Source of the DNA: Massilia sp. Root351
GTDB lineage: Bacteria > Pseudomonadota > Gammaproteobacteria > Burkholderiales > Burkholderiaceae_D
Assembly: GCF_001425045.1 (NCBI RefSeq)
Contig: NZ_LMDJ01000003.1
Coordinates: forward strand, 321,276 to 385,275
Reading direction: 5' to 3'
Length of the DNA: 64,000 nucleotides
This document shows, in pieces, positions 57,503-64,000 of the stretch. Under the pieces are notes generated by a model. It was not told the origin of the DNA. It saw nothing but the letters and a program-made list of their open reading frames with translations, and made no database searches. The position numbers and the translations under genes were made by a program. The first letter of the stretch is position 1, and the number at the start of each line of letters is the position of its first letter.

Positions 57503-57880
57503 TCAATTGCCGGCAGCGCGGCGGACGGTGTTTAACTGGCAATGTTGTGGCGCCAGCGCGGCCTGGATCAGCTCCAGCGCAGTTTGCGGCCGGCTGGCGC
57601 CGCACATGAAGATATCCACAGCCGCGAAGCCGTCTTCCGGCCAAGTGTGAATGGAGATATGGGATTCGGCCAGCAGCACCACGCCGGTCACGCCGTAGCC
57701 GTCGCCGAAACCGTGGAAGTGGCTATGCAGCACGCGCGCCCCGGCCGCCGCAGCCGCCGAACGCAACAGGGCCTCCAGCTCGTCGCAGTCGCCCAGGCGG
57801 CTGGCTTCAATGCCGGACAGGTCGGCCAGCAGGTGGCTGCCGGCCGGCAGGTGGAGGCGGTGTGCGCCGGCCTCGCTCAC
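57503..57880 (-). CDS. speD: S-adenosylmethionine decarboxylase proenzyme
   Basis: 125 residues, the short prokaryotic class 1B form. It self-cleaves between Glu72 and Ser73 (LLAES-HISIHTWPE) to make the pyruvoyl group; Ser73, His78 and Cys93 match the Ser63/His68/Cys83 catalytic set of the Thermotoga enzyme shifted by ten. It makes decarboxylated SAM, the aminopropyl donor. GTG start overlapping the stop of the small lipoprotein gene. Product is expected to feed the aminopropyltransferase at 61046. Confidence 0.95.
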   Translation of the reverse strand: MSEAGAHRLHLPAGSHLLADLSGIEASRLGDCDELEALLRSAAAAAGARVLHSHFHGFGDGYGVTGVVLLAESHISIHTWPEDGFAAVDIFMCGASRPQTALELIQAALAPQHCQLNTVRRAAGN

Positions 57881-58053
57881 TTGTGGCCCCCGCCGCCCGA
57901 ACCGCCGCCGAAACTGCCGCCGCCGCCGCCCGTATGCGAACTCCAGCCGGAGCCGCCGCCGGTGGACGGGCCGAAGGAGTTGAACATGCGCCCCCAGCTA
58001 CTGCAGCTGGTCATGGTGAACACCACCAGCGCATAGATAATGTAGCGGCTCAA
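57877..58053 (-). CDS. Small Gly-rich lipoprotein in the speD operon
   Basis: 58 residues, easily missed. It starts at a TTG that overlaps the stop of the DUF4178 gene (TTGA) and ends overlapping the speD GTG start (GTGA), so it is locked in a translationally coupled chain. LSRYIIYALVVFTMTSC is a short signal with a possible lipobox Cys17. The rest is Gly/Ser-rich (GGGSGWSS, GGGGGSFGGGSGGGGHK). No known domain. AAGGGGA precedes the start. Confidence 0.65.
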   Translation of the reverse strand: MSRYIIYALVVFTMTSCSSWGRMFNSFGPSTGGGSGWSSHTGGGGGSFGGGSGGGGHK

Positions 58054-59516
58054 GACTTGTCCCCTTTATCGATGGAGTCCAGGAACAGGGCGGGCAAGTA
58101 GATGGCCAGCGCGCCGAGCAGGTTGAAGGTGAAGGAGCCGCCGAAATTCACCAGCATGGGAATGGCGTTTACGGCCAGCATCACCATGATGAATTTTTTC
58201 GCCGCGCTGGCGTAGCGGCCTTTTTGCGGCGGCGCTGCCCGCATCAGGTTTTTCACCGGCACGCCGAACCACAGGTGGACCTGGTCGGCCGGCACCCGGG
58301 TCGAGCGCGACCAGGTCAGCTCCTCGGCGCTCAGTTCCGCCGCCAGGCGGGTCTGGCCGGCCTCGAATTCGTAGACGTGCACGCGGTCGCCCACTTGCAC
58401 GCGCCAATTGAAGGCGCCAGCCGCGTAGACGACCCTGGCGTCGTAGTCGTACAGCTTGGCGTACTTGATCTTGTCCAGCATTACCGTGTCCGCGCCCACC
58501 CGTTCCCAGGCCGGCCATTCAGGCATGACGTTGGCGCGCCACCAGCCGTCGTCGGTCTCCACCAGCCAGGTAAAGCCGGAACGGGCGCCGGACAGCAGGT
58601 ATTCGGTCCAGCGCGAACCCTCGTCGTCTTCGCGCACCATGAAGCCGATCACGCGGTAGCGCTGCTTGTTGATGGTGGCTTCAGCGCCCAGCGACAGGGT
58701 GGTGCCCACTTTTTCCACGCGCTCGCCAGCCGCCAGCACCTGTGCCTTGGGACTGGCCGCGTCGATCTGGGCGTGGCAGGAGGGGCACAGCAGGTTGGCG
58801 GTCTGGCCGGGCAGGTAGTTGATGGCGCCGCCGCAGGAGGGGCAGTCCAGTGCCGTCAGTTTGCCGCGGTAGCGCCCGGCGCTGCGCTGGATCTGCTCGT
58901 CGTCGCGCAGCAGCTGGCATTGCATCGCTTCCAGCGTGACGGACACGCCGGTGTACACCACCGGCTCCGGGCCGTCCGAATAGTCCAGCGTGAGGAAGGT
59001 GCCGCCGCGCCGGAAGTCGGCCACTTTGGCTTGCCAGCCGTCGCCGACCTTGAACGGCAACTCGCCCTGGCCGCCGATGCAATCGGCGGTGCGCACCTCG
59101 GAGACCATCAGCCGCTCGGCGCCCACGCGCACCATTTCGCCGGCCTGCAGTTCGTCGAACGCGGGCAACGGCGCCGGTGTTTCACGGGCGGCAGTGACGG
59201 TGTACAGGCCGGACGAATCGCCCAGCCAGGACGTGGCGCCGTCGTCGAACATCAGATACCACTCGTTCCACATCCCCGCCGCATAGCGCAGCTGGATGCG
59301 GCCGATCACATTGAATGCGCGTCCTCCCAGCACGCCGGAGGTGCCGATCTGCAGCGGCGAGTAGTCCTCCAGCACGGAGGACATCTTGCCCAGGTCCTTG
59401 ACCGCGTCCGCATCCTTGAGCACGCGCGTGTTGCAGTACTCGCACACGGCCATGACCGAGGCGTGCGAGCGGAATTGGACTTCCGCGCCGCAGCTGGGAC
59501 AGGAAACAATTTGCAT
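58050..59516 (-). CDS. DUF4178 protein with two zinc ribbons and membrane tail
   Basis: 488 residues. N-terminal zinc ribbon (Cys6, Cys9, Cys25, Cys28: CPSC and CEYC), first DUF4178 beta domain (about 55-200), second zinc ribbon (CPSC...CPSC, about 225-250), second DUF4178 domain (about 270-400), then two hydrophobic helices at the C-terminus (FIMVMLAVNAIPMLVNFGG, FNLLGALAIYLPALFLDSI). The duplication of ribbon plus DUF4178 is clear. Role unknown; DUF4178 is repeatedly linked with SpeD and DUF350 genes. Confidence 0.86.
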   Translation of the reverse strand: MQIVSCPSCGAEVQFRSHASVMAVCEYCNTRVLKDADAVKDLGKMSSVLEDYSPLQIGTSGVLGGRAFNVIGRIQLRYAAGMWNEWYLMFDDGATSWLGDSSGLYTVTAARETPAPLPAFDELQAGEMVRVGAERLMVSEVRTADCIGGQGELPFKVGDGWQAKVADFRRGGTFLTLDYSDGPEPVVYTGVSVTLEAMQCQLLRDDEQIQRSAGRYRGKLTALDCPSCGGAINYLPGQTANLLCPSCHAQIDAASPKAQVLAAGERVEKVGTTLSLGAEATINKQRYRVIGFMVREDDEGSRWTEYLLSGARSGFTWLVETDDGWWRANVMPEWPAWERVGADTVMLDKIKYAKLYDYDARVVYAAGAFNWRVQVGDRVHVYEFEAGQTRLAAELSAEELTWSRSTRVPADQVHLWFGVPVKNLMRAAPPQKGRYASAAKKFIMVMLAVNAIPMLVNFGGSFTFNLLGALAIYLPALFLDSIDKGDKS

Positions 59517-59526
59517 GTACGCGGTC

Positions 59527-60570
59527 TTAGCCTATCAGTTTCTTGAGCAGCTCGGACTTGGCGCTGTCGTAGTCGGCGGCCGAGATCAGGCCCTTGTCCA
59601 GCAGGCCCTTGAGTTTTTCCAGGCGCGCTTCGATGCCTTCTTCGGCCGGGGCTGCGGCTGCCGCCGGTGCGCCGGGGTGCGAGCTGGCCGGCGCCAGCGT
59701 GGAGCCGACCGCCTGGCCCATGGCCTGGCCCAGCATCACGCCCGCACCCAGGCCGGCGCCGATGCCGGCAATGCCGCCTTCGTTCTGCGCCGCCAGCGGA
59801 ATGGCGGTGGCAGTCTGGAACTTGGTGAAGCCGCTCATCTTGTCGGCGCTCAGGCCGCCCTTCATGCCGGCCGAGATGCGTTCATCCAGCGCCGCCTGCA
59901 GTTCTTCCGGCAGGCTCACGCTGGCCACGTTGAATTCGTCCAGCCCGATGCCGTAGCGCGCGAAGGCGTCGGCCAGGTCGCCGCGCACTTCCTGCGCCAT
60001 CAGCGCCTGGTTGGCGGCCATGTCGAGGAAGGCCACGTTGGCCGAGCCCAGCGAACTGGCCATGGTGGCCATCAGGATGCCGCGCAGCTGGTCTTCCACG
60101 TCGTCGCGCGTGTATTCCTCGCGGGTGCCGCTCAATTCGGTGTAGAACTTGCGCGGATCGGCCACGCGGTACGAGTACATGCCGAAGGCGCGCACCCGGA
60201 TCATGTCGAAGTCCTTGTCGCGGATGGTGATCGGCTGCTGCGTGCCCCATTTGCGCCCGGTCTGCACGCGGGTGCTGAAGAAGTACACGTCCGACTTGAA
60301 CGGCGAGTCGAACAGCTTGTCCCAGTTCTTCAGGTTGGTCAGCAGCGGCAGGGTTTGCGTGGTCAGGGTGTGGGTGCCGGGGCCGAACACGTCGGCGATC
60401 TGGCCCTCGTTGACAAATACCGCCACCTGCGACTCGCGCACCACCAGCACGCCGCCGTTCTGGATTTCCATATCCGCCATGGGGAAGCGCCAGGCCAGTA
60501 CGCCTTCCTTGTCTTCCGTCCATTGCAGAACGTCGATAAACTGCTTCTTGATAAAGCTGCCGAGACCCAT
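59527..60570 (-). CDS. SPFH-domain protein with C-terminal SHOCT-like motif
   Basis: 347 residues. SPFH/band-7-like core (about 25-235, EIQNGGVLVVRESQVAVFVNEGQIADVFGPGTHTLTTQTLPLL), a Gly/Ala-rich linker (about 255-305) and a C-terminal SHOCT-like helix pair (IEARLEKLKGLLDKGLISAADYDSAKSELLKKLIG). No membrane segment. Such proteins form membrane-associated oligomers; some are called virion-core-like. Ten bases upstream of DUF4178. Confidence 0.88.
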   Translation of the reverse strand: MGLGSFIKKQFIDVLQWTEDKEGVLAWRFPMADMEIQNGGVLVVRESQVAVFVNEGQIADVFGPGTHTLTTQTLPLLTNLKNWDKLFDSPFKSDVYFFSTRVQTGRKWGTQQPITIRDKDFDMIRVRAFGMYSYRVADPRKFYTELSGTREEYTRDDVEDQLRGILMATMASSLGSANVAFLDMAANQALMAQEVRGDLADAFARYGIGLDEFNVASVSLPEELQAALDERISAGMKGGLSADKMSGFTKFQTATAIPLAAQNEGGIAGIGAGLGAGVMLGQAMGQAVGSTLAPASSHPGAPAAAAAPAEEGIEARLEKLKGLLDKGLISAADYDSAKSELLKKLIG

Positions 60571-60597
60571 GATAGTCGTCCTTAAAGTAAAGCGGTG

Positions 60598-60984
60598 TCA
60601 GGAAATGCAGGCGGCGTTGATGGCGCCGATCGCCAGTGAAATGGCGCCCAGCAGGCCGCCGAACGCCGTGTTGCCCGATTCAATATGGTCCTGCGCCATG
60701 CGCAGCGCGCGCGTGGTGCAGAAGTACGCCAGGATTTGTACCACCATGGCGCCGAAAGCCCACAGGAAGAACTGCTGGTAATCCGCCGTGTGCATCAGGC
60801 TGGAGGCGATTGTCATCGAGAAGCCAAGCAGCGAACCGCTCAGGGACAGGGCGGCCGCGTTGTTCCCCTGGCGGATCAGCAGCACCTCGTTGTACGGCGT
60901 GAGGCGGGTGTAGATCATGAAGAACATCACCAGCAGCACAGCGGCCAGAAACAGGTGAATTACGTAGTTTAGGATGGGCGGCAC
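60598..60984 (-). CDS. DUF350 family membrane protein
   Basis: 128 residues with four transmembrane helices (NYVIHLFLAAVLLVMFFMIYTRLTPYNE; ALSLSGSLLGFSMTIASSLM; FFLWAFGAMVVQILAYFCT; AFGGLLGAISLAIGAINAACIS). The DUF350 motif YNE...IRQGNNAAALSLSGSLLGF is intact. First gene of the leftward operon DUF350-SPFH-DUF4178-lipoprotein-speD. DUF350 also appears with PspA-type and glutathionylspermidine-synthase-like genes in other bacteria. Confidence 0.9.
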   Translation of the reverse strand: MPPILNYVIHLFLAAVLLVMFFMIYTRLTPYNEVLLIRQGNNAAALSLSGSLLGFSMTIASSLMHTADYQQFFLWAFGAMVVQILAYFCTTRALRMAQDHIESGNTAFGGLLGAISLAIGAINAACIS

Positions 60985-61045
60985 GGCGTTCCTCGGTTAA
61001 AGTGGCTATCCTGATAATTGTTCATCATAAAACATTCGCACCCAC

Positions 61046-62557
61046 ATGACAAAAAAGATTCTGATCCTGTCCGTTTTCGTGGTCGCGTCATGCGGGCTGG
61101 CGTACGAATTGATCGCCGGGGCGCTGTCCAGCTACCTGCTGGGCGACTCCATACTGCAGTTCTCCACCATCATTGGATGCTATCTGTTCGCCATGGGCGT
61201 GGGCGCGCACCTGTCCAAATACGTCAAGGACGAGGACGTGCTGGCGCGCTTCGTCGACATCGAGCTGGCGGTGGGCCTGATCGGCGGCGTCTCGGCCGCG
61301 CTGCTGTTCCTCACCTTTAGCTGGATGACCGCGCCGTTCCGCGCGCTGCTGTATACCACCGTGTTCATGATCGGCTGCATGGTGGGCATGGAAGTGCCGC
61401 TGGTGATGCGCGCGCTCAACGAGCGCAACACCGAATTCAGTGAGCTGGTCAGCCGCGTGCTGACCTTCGACTACCTGGGCGCGCTGGCGGTGTCGCTGCT
61501 GTTCCCGCTGGTGCTGGCGCCCTACCTGGGGCTGGTGCGCACCGGCTTCCTGTTCGGCATGCTCAACGTCGGCGTGGGCTTGTGGACCATCTACGTGTTC
61601 CGCGCCGAGCTGGCCAACCTCACCGGCCGCGTGCTGCGCGCCTCGGCGGTGATGTGCGTGCTGATCTTCGGCTTTGCCTCGGCCGACCGCATGACGCACT
61701 GGGGTGAGCAGGGCCTGTTCGGCGACGAAATCGTCTACTCCACCACCACGCCCTACCAGCGCCTGGTCATCACGCGCTGGAAGGACGACTTGCGCCTGTA
61801 CATCAACGGCAACCTGCAATTCTCGTCGCGCGACGAGTACCGCTACCACGAGGCCCTGGTGCACCCGGTGATGGAAGCGCTGCCGTGGGCCAGGCGGGTG
61901 CTGGTGCTGGGCGGCGGCGACGGCCTGGCGCTGCGCGAGATTTTGCGCTATCCGAACATCGAGCAAGCCACCGTGGTGGACCTGGACCCGGCCATGACCG
62001 GCGCCTTCACCACGCGCGACGAGCTGGTGAAGCTGAATGGCGGCTCTTTCCGCGACAAGCGCGCGCGCGTCATCAATGCCGACGCAGCGGTGTGGCTGCA
62101 GGATTCCACCGAGATGTTCGACGCGGTCATCATCGACTTCCCGGATCCGTCCAGCTTCGCGCTGGGCAAGCTGTATTCGGTACCTTTTTACGGCCTGGTG
62201 AAGAAGCACCTGGCCGCCAACGGGCTGGTGGTCGTGCAATCGACCTCGCCGTTCTTCGCGCCGCACGCCTACTGGACTGTGAACGCCACGCTGCAAGAGG
62301 TGGGCCTCAGAACGCATCCATATCACGCCTATGTTCCTTCGTTCGGGGAATGGGGCTTCATCCTGGCGTCGCCGCAGCTGGAATACGCGCCGCCCACCAG
62401 CTACAAGCTGCCGATGCGCTATCTGAACGCGGACACCACGCGCGAAATGTTCATCTTCCCGCCGGATATGAAGCCGTTGAAGATGGAGCCCAACCGGCTC
62501 AACACGCAGTCCCTGGTGCACGAGTTCGAGCAGGACTGGCGACGGGTGATACGCTGA
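61046..62557 (+). CDS. Membrane-embedded polyamine aminopropyltransferase
   Basis: 503 residues. Seven or so N-terminal transmembrane helices (about 1-210, SVFVVASCGLAYELIAGALSSYLLG onward) are fused to a soluble spermidine-synthase domain (about 215-490) with the SAM-binding LVLGGGDGLALREIL and ATVVDLDPAMT, and the catalytic VIIDFPDPSSFALGKLYSVPFY. It should transfer the aminopropyl group of decarboxylated SAM to an amine. Divergent from DUF350 across 61 bases. The membrane fusion suggests an unusual acceptor. Confidence 0.92.
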   Translation: MTKKILILSVFVVASCGLAYELIAGALSSYLLGDSILQFSTIIGCYLFAMGVGAHLSKYVKDEDVLARFVDIELAVGLIGGVSAALLFLTFSWMTAPFRALLYTTVFMIGCMVGMEVPLVMRALNERNTEFSELVSRVLTFDYLGALAVSLLFPLVLAPYLGLVRTGFLFGMLNVGVGLWTIYVFRAELANLTGRVLRASAVMCVLIFGFASADRMTHWGEQGLFGDEIVYSTTTPYQRLVITRWKDDLRLYINGNLQFSSRDEYRYHEALVHPVMEALPWARRVLVLGGGDGLALREILRYPNIEQATVVDLDPAMTGAFTTRDELVKLNGGSFRDKRARVINADAAVWLQDSTEMFDAVIIDFPDPSSFALGKLYSVPFYGLVKKHLAANGLVVVQSTSPFFAPHAYWTVNATLQEVGLRTHPYHAYVPSFGEWGFILASPQLEYAPPTSYKLPMRYLNADTTREMFIFPPDMKPLKMEPNRLNTQSLVHEFEQDWRRVIR

Positions 62558-64000
62558 TGCTGCGCCGTTCTTTCCTGGCCTGGGCCGGCGCCAGCGGACT
62601 GGCCGCCGCCGGCAGCGTGGCAGCCTTCCAGCGCTGGCAGGAGATCACGCCCACGCTGCATTTCCCGGGGCGCGATGAAGGCCATTTCATGCGCGACCTG
62701 ATGCGTGGCCCAGGACACGGCGGCCGCGCCTTGCCGCCGCCGTCCGAAGTGCTGGAGACGGACGTCGCCATTCTCGGCTCGGGCATCGCCGGCCTGTCGG
62801 CCGCGTGGAAGCTGAACAAGCTGGGGCGCAAGGATTTTCTGATGGTGGACGGACCGCAGCCCTACGGCAACGCGGCCGGGGGCCGCTTCGGCGACCTCGA
62901 ATATCCGACCGGCGGCCACTACTTGCCGCTGCCGTCGCCGGAGTCGCTGCATGTGCGGGAAATCCTGGCCGACCTGGGTGTGATACAGCGCGATCCGTAT
63001 GGCGATAAGCCTTACTACGACGAGCGCTTCCTGCTGCACGCGCCGGAGGAGCGCCTGCTGTACAAGGGCCAGTGGCAGGAAGGCTTTATTCCGACCGAGG
63101 GCGTGGGACCGGAAGAACTGGCCGAGCACAAACGCTTCTTCGCCGAAGTGGAGCGCCTGCGGCAGACGCGCGGCAGCGACGGACGCCGGATTTTCGTGTT
63201 CCCCACCGTGCAGTCGTCGGAGGATCCCGAGTGGCGCAAGCTGGACGACGTCACCCTCAAGCAGTGGCTGGAACAGAACGGCTACCGTTCGCCCACCTTG
63301 CACTGGTATCTGAACTACTGCTGCCGCGACGACTACGGCGCGCGCTACGACCAGGTCTCGGCATGGGCTGGCCTGCACTACTACTGCAGCCGCTGGGGCC
63401 ATGCGGCCAACGCCGAGAACGGCACCTGGCTCACGTGGCCGGGCGGCCTGCAGCCGCTCGCTTCCGGCATGGAGCGCGCATCGGGAGTCAAGCGCGTGGG
63501 TGGCACGGTGGTGTCGGTGAAGCGCATTGGAAGCGGCGCCGGAGCGCGTGTCGAGGCGCTTTGCTTCCGCCTCGAAAATGGTAAGCCGCGCAGCTACCTG
63601 GTGAGAGCGCGCAAGGCCATATGCGCCATGCCGCTGTACGTCGCCGAGCGCGTAGTGGAGGGCATTGGCGAGATGGGCTATCAGGCGCAGCGCGATACGC
63701 CGGTCTACGCGCCGTGGATGGTGGCGAACTTCCTGCTCAAGCGCTTCCCGGCCGAGCTGCCGCATGCGCCGCTGTCGTGGGACAACGTGGTCTATCAGGA
63801 GCCCGGCCTCGGCTTTGTGGTATCCACGCATCAGGACATCCGCGTGACGCCGCCGGAGAAAACCGTCTTCAGCGCTTACGTCGCGCTGTCGCACCGCACG
63901 CCCGTCAGCGCGCGCCGCTGGATGGTGACGGCGAGACCGGAGGAGCTTCTGGAACTGGCCAGCGCCGATTTGAAGACCGCTTACGGGGCGCAGTTCGCGT
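62557..64000 (+). CDS. Tat-exported FAD-dependent oxidoreductase (amine-oxidase-like), 3' end missing
   Basis: At least 481 residues, running off the window. N-terminus MLRRSFLAWAGASGLAAAG is a twin-arginine signal, so the folded flavoprotein is exported. FAD motif AILGSGIAGLSAAWKLNKLGRKDFLMVDG follows (about 68-97), then the NAAGGRFGDLEYPTGGHY region typical of the NAD(P)/FAD amine-oxidase fold. It overlaps the aminopropyltransferase stop by ATGA, so the two are coupled, and a polyamine-like substrate is a fair guess. Confidence 0.88.
   Translation, partial: MLRRSFLAWAGASGLAAAGSVAAFQRWQEITPTLHFPGRDEGHFMRDLMRGPGHGGRALPPPSEVLETDVAILGSGIAGLSAAWKLNKLGRKDFLMVDGPQPYGNAAGGRFGDLEYPTGGHYLPLPSPESLHVREILADLGVIQRDPYGDKPYYDERFLLHAPEERLLYKGQWQEGFIPTEGVGPEELAEHKRFFAEVERLRQTRGSDGRRIFVFPTVQSSEDPEWRKLDDVTLKQWLEQNGYRSPTLHWYLNYCCRDDYGARYDQVSAWAGLHYYCSRWGHAANAENGTWLTWPGGLQPLASGMERASGVKRVGGTVVSVKRIGSGAGARVEALCFRLENGKPRSYLVRARKAICAMPLYVAERVVEGIGEMGYQAQRDTPVYAPWMVANFLLKRFPAELPHAPLSWDNVVYQEPGLGFVVSTHQDIRVTPPEKTVFSAYVALSHRTPVSARRWMVTARPEELLELASADLKTAYGAQFA

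Overview
The window looks like a chromosomal segment from a high-GC betaproteobacterium of the order Burkholderiales, most likely Oxalobacteraceae (Massilia/Duganella/Pseudoduganella type). The evidence is the gene content and order (glmS, an Lrp-type regulator, glmU; rsmD-coaD-ferredoxin; mnmG-rsmG-parA-parB-atpIBEFHAGDC; a 3-hydroxybutyrate oligomer hydrolase that implies PHB metabolism) and near-identity in style to proteins of that group. Genus is inference. No rRNA, tRNA, prophage or CRISPR array was seen.

Layout. 1-1400: 5' part of glmS and a divergent Lrp/AsnC regulator with three helically spaced operator-like boxes. 1551-12821: an accessory block read leftwards, with a siderophore-uptake operon (ECF sigma, FecR, TonB receptor, DUF3649, PepSY, DUF3325) and a MacA-MacB-NodT efflux operon. 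The block is bracketed by two arrays of degenerate DnaA-box-like repeats spaced about 11 bp apart (1401-1565 and 12974-13250). 13294-19272: glmU, a DUF6279 lipoprotein, rsmD, coaD, ferredoxin, a chalcone-isomerase-like protein and a LysR regulator. 19334-25237: a chemotaxis receptor, then an Lrp regulator divergent from putA. 25297-26083: a RAYT-type transposase between perfect inverted repeats. 26118-26828: mtnN.

26875-30020 is the most striking part. Three ~150-200 bp intergenic modules share one fixed geometry: TAG/TAA trinucleotide repeats, a perfect TGTGGATAA box, a TGTGGATAT box 141-142 bp further on, and a TTATC(C/A)ACA box 17 bp after that. Two lie downstream and one upstream of a diguanylate cyclase gene. 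This is what DnaA-trio/DnaA-box origin modules look like. With parS sites, parAB and mnmG-rsmG 12-16 kb away, the window plausibly contains or adjoins the replication origin.

30035-41933: nitronate monooxygenase, GMC oxidoreductase, a LivGFKHM ABC importer, 3HB oligomer hydrolase, an iron-type alcohol dehydrogenase and a TSUP permease. 41935-46460: two good parS sites, mnmG, rsmG, a 9-bp tandem-repeat block and parAB. 46604-53765: the complete F1Fo ATP synthase operon with a recognisable promoter and terminator. 53833-57249: a secreted HExxH protein, an orphan DUF433 gene, a lipoprotein, a VOC protein and rsgA.

57503-64000: a gene set that appears to work together, with S-adenosylmethionine decarboxylase, a small Gly-rich lipoprotein, DUF4178, SPFH and DUF350 proteins on one strand and a membrane-bound aminopropyltransferase plus a Tat-exported FAD oxidoreductase (cut by the window end) on the other. 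It suggests an envelope-associated polyamine system.
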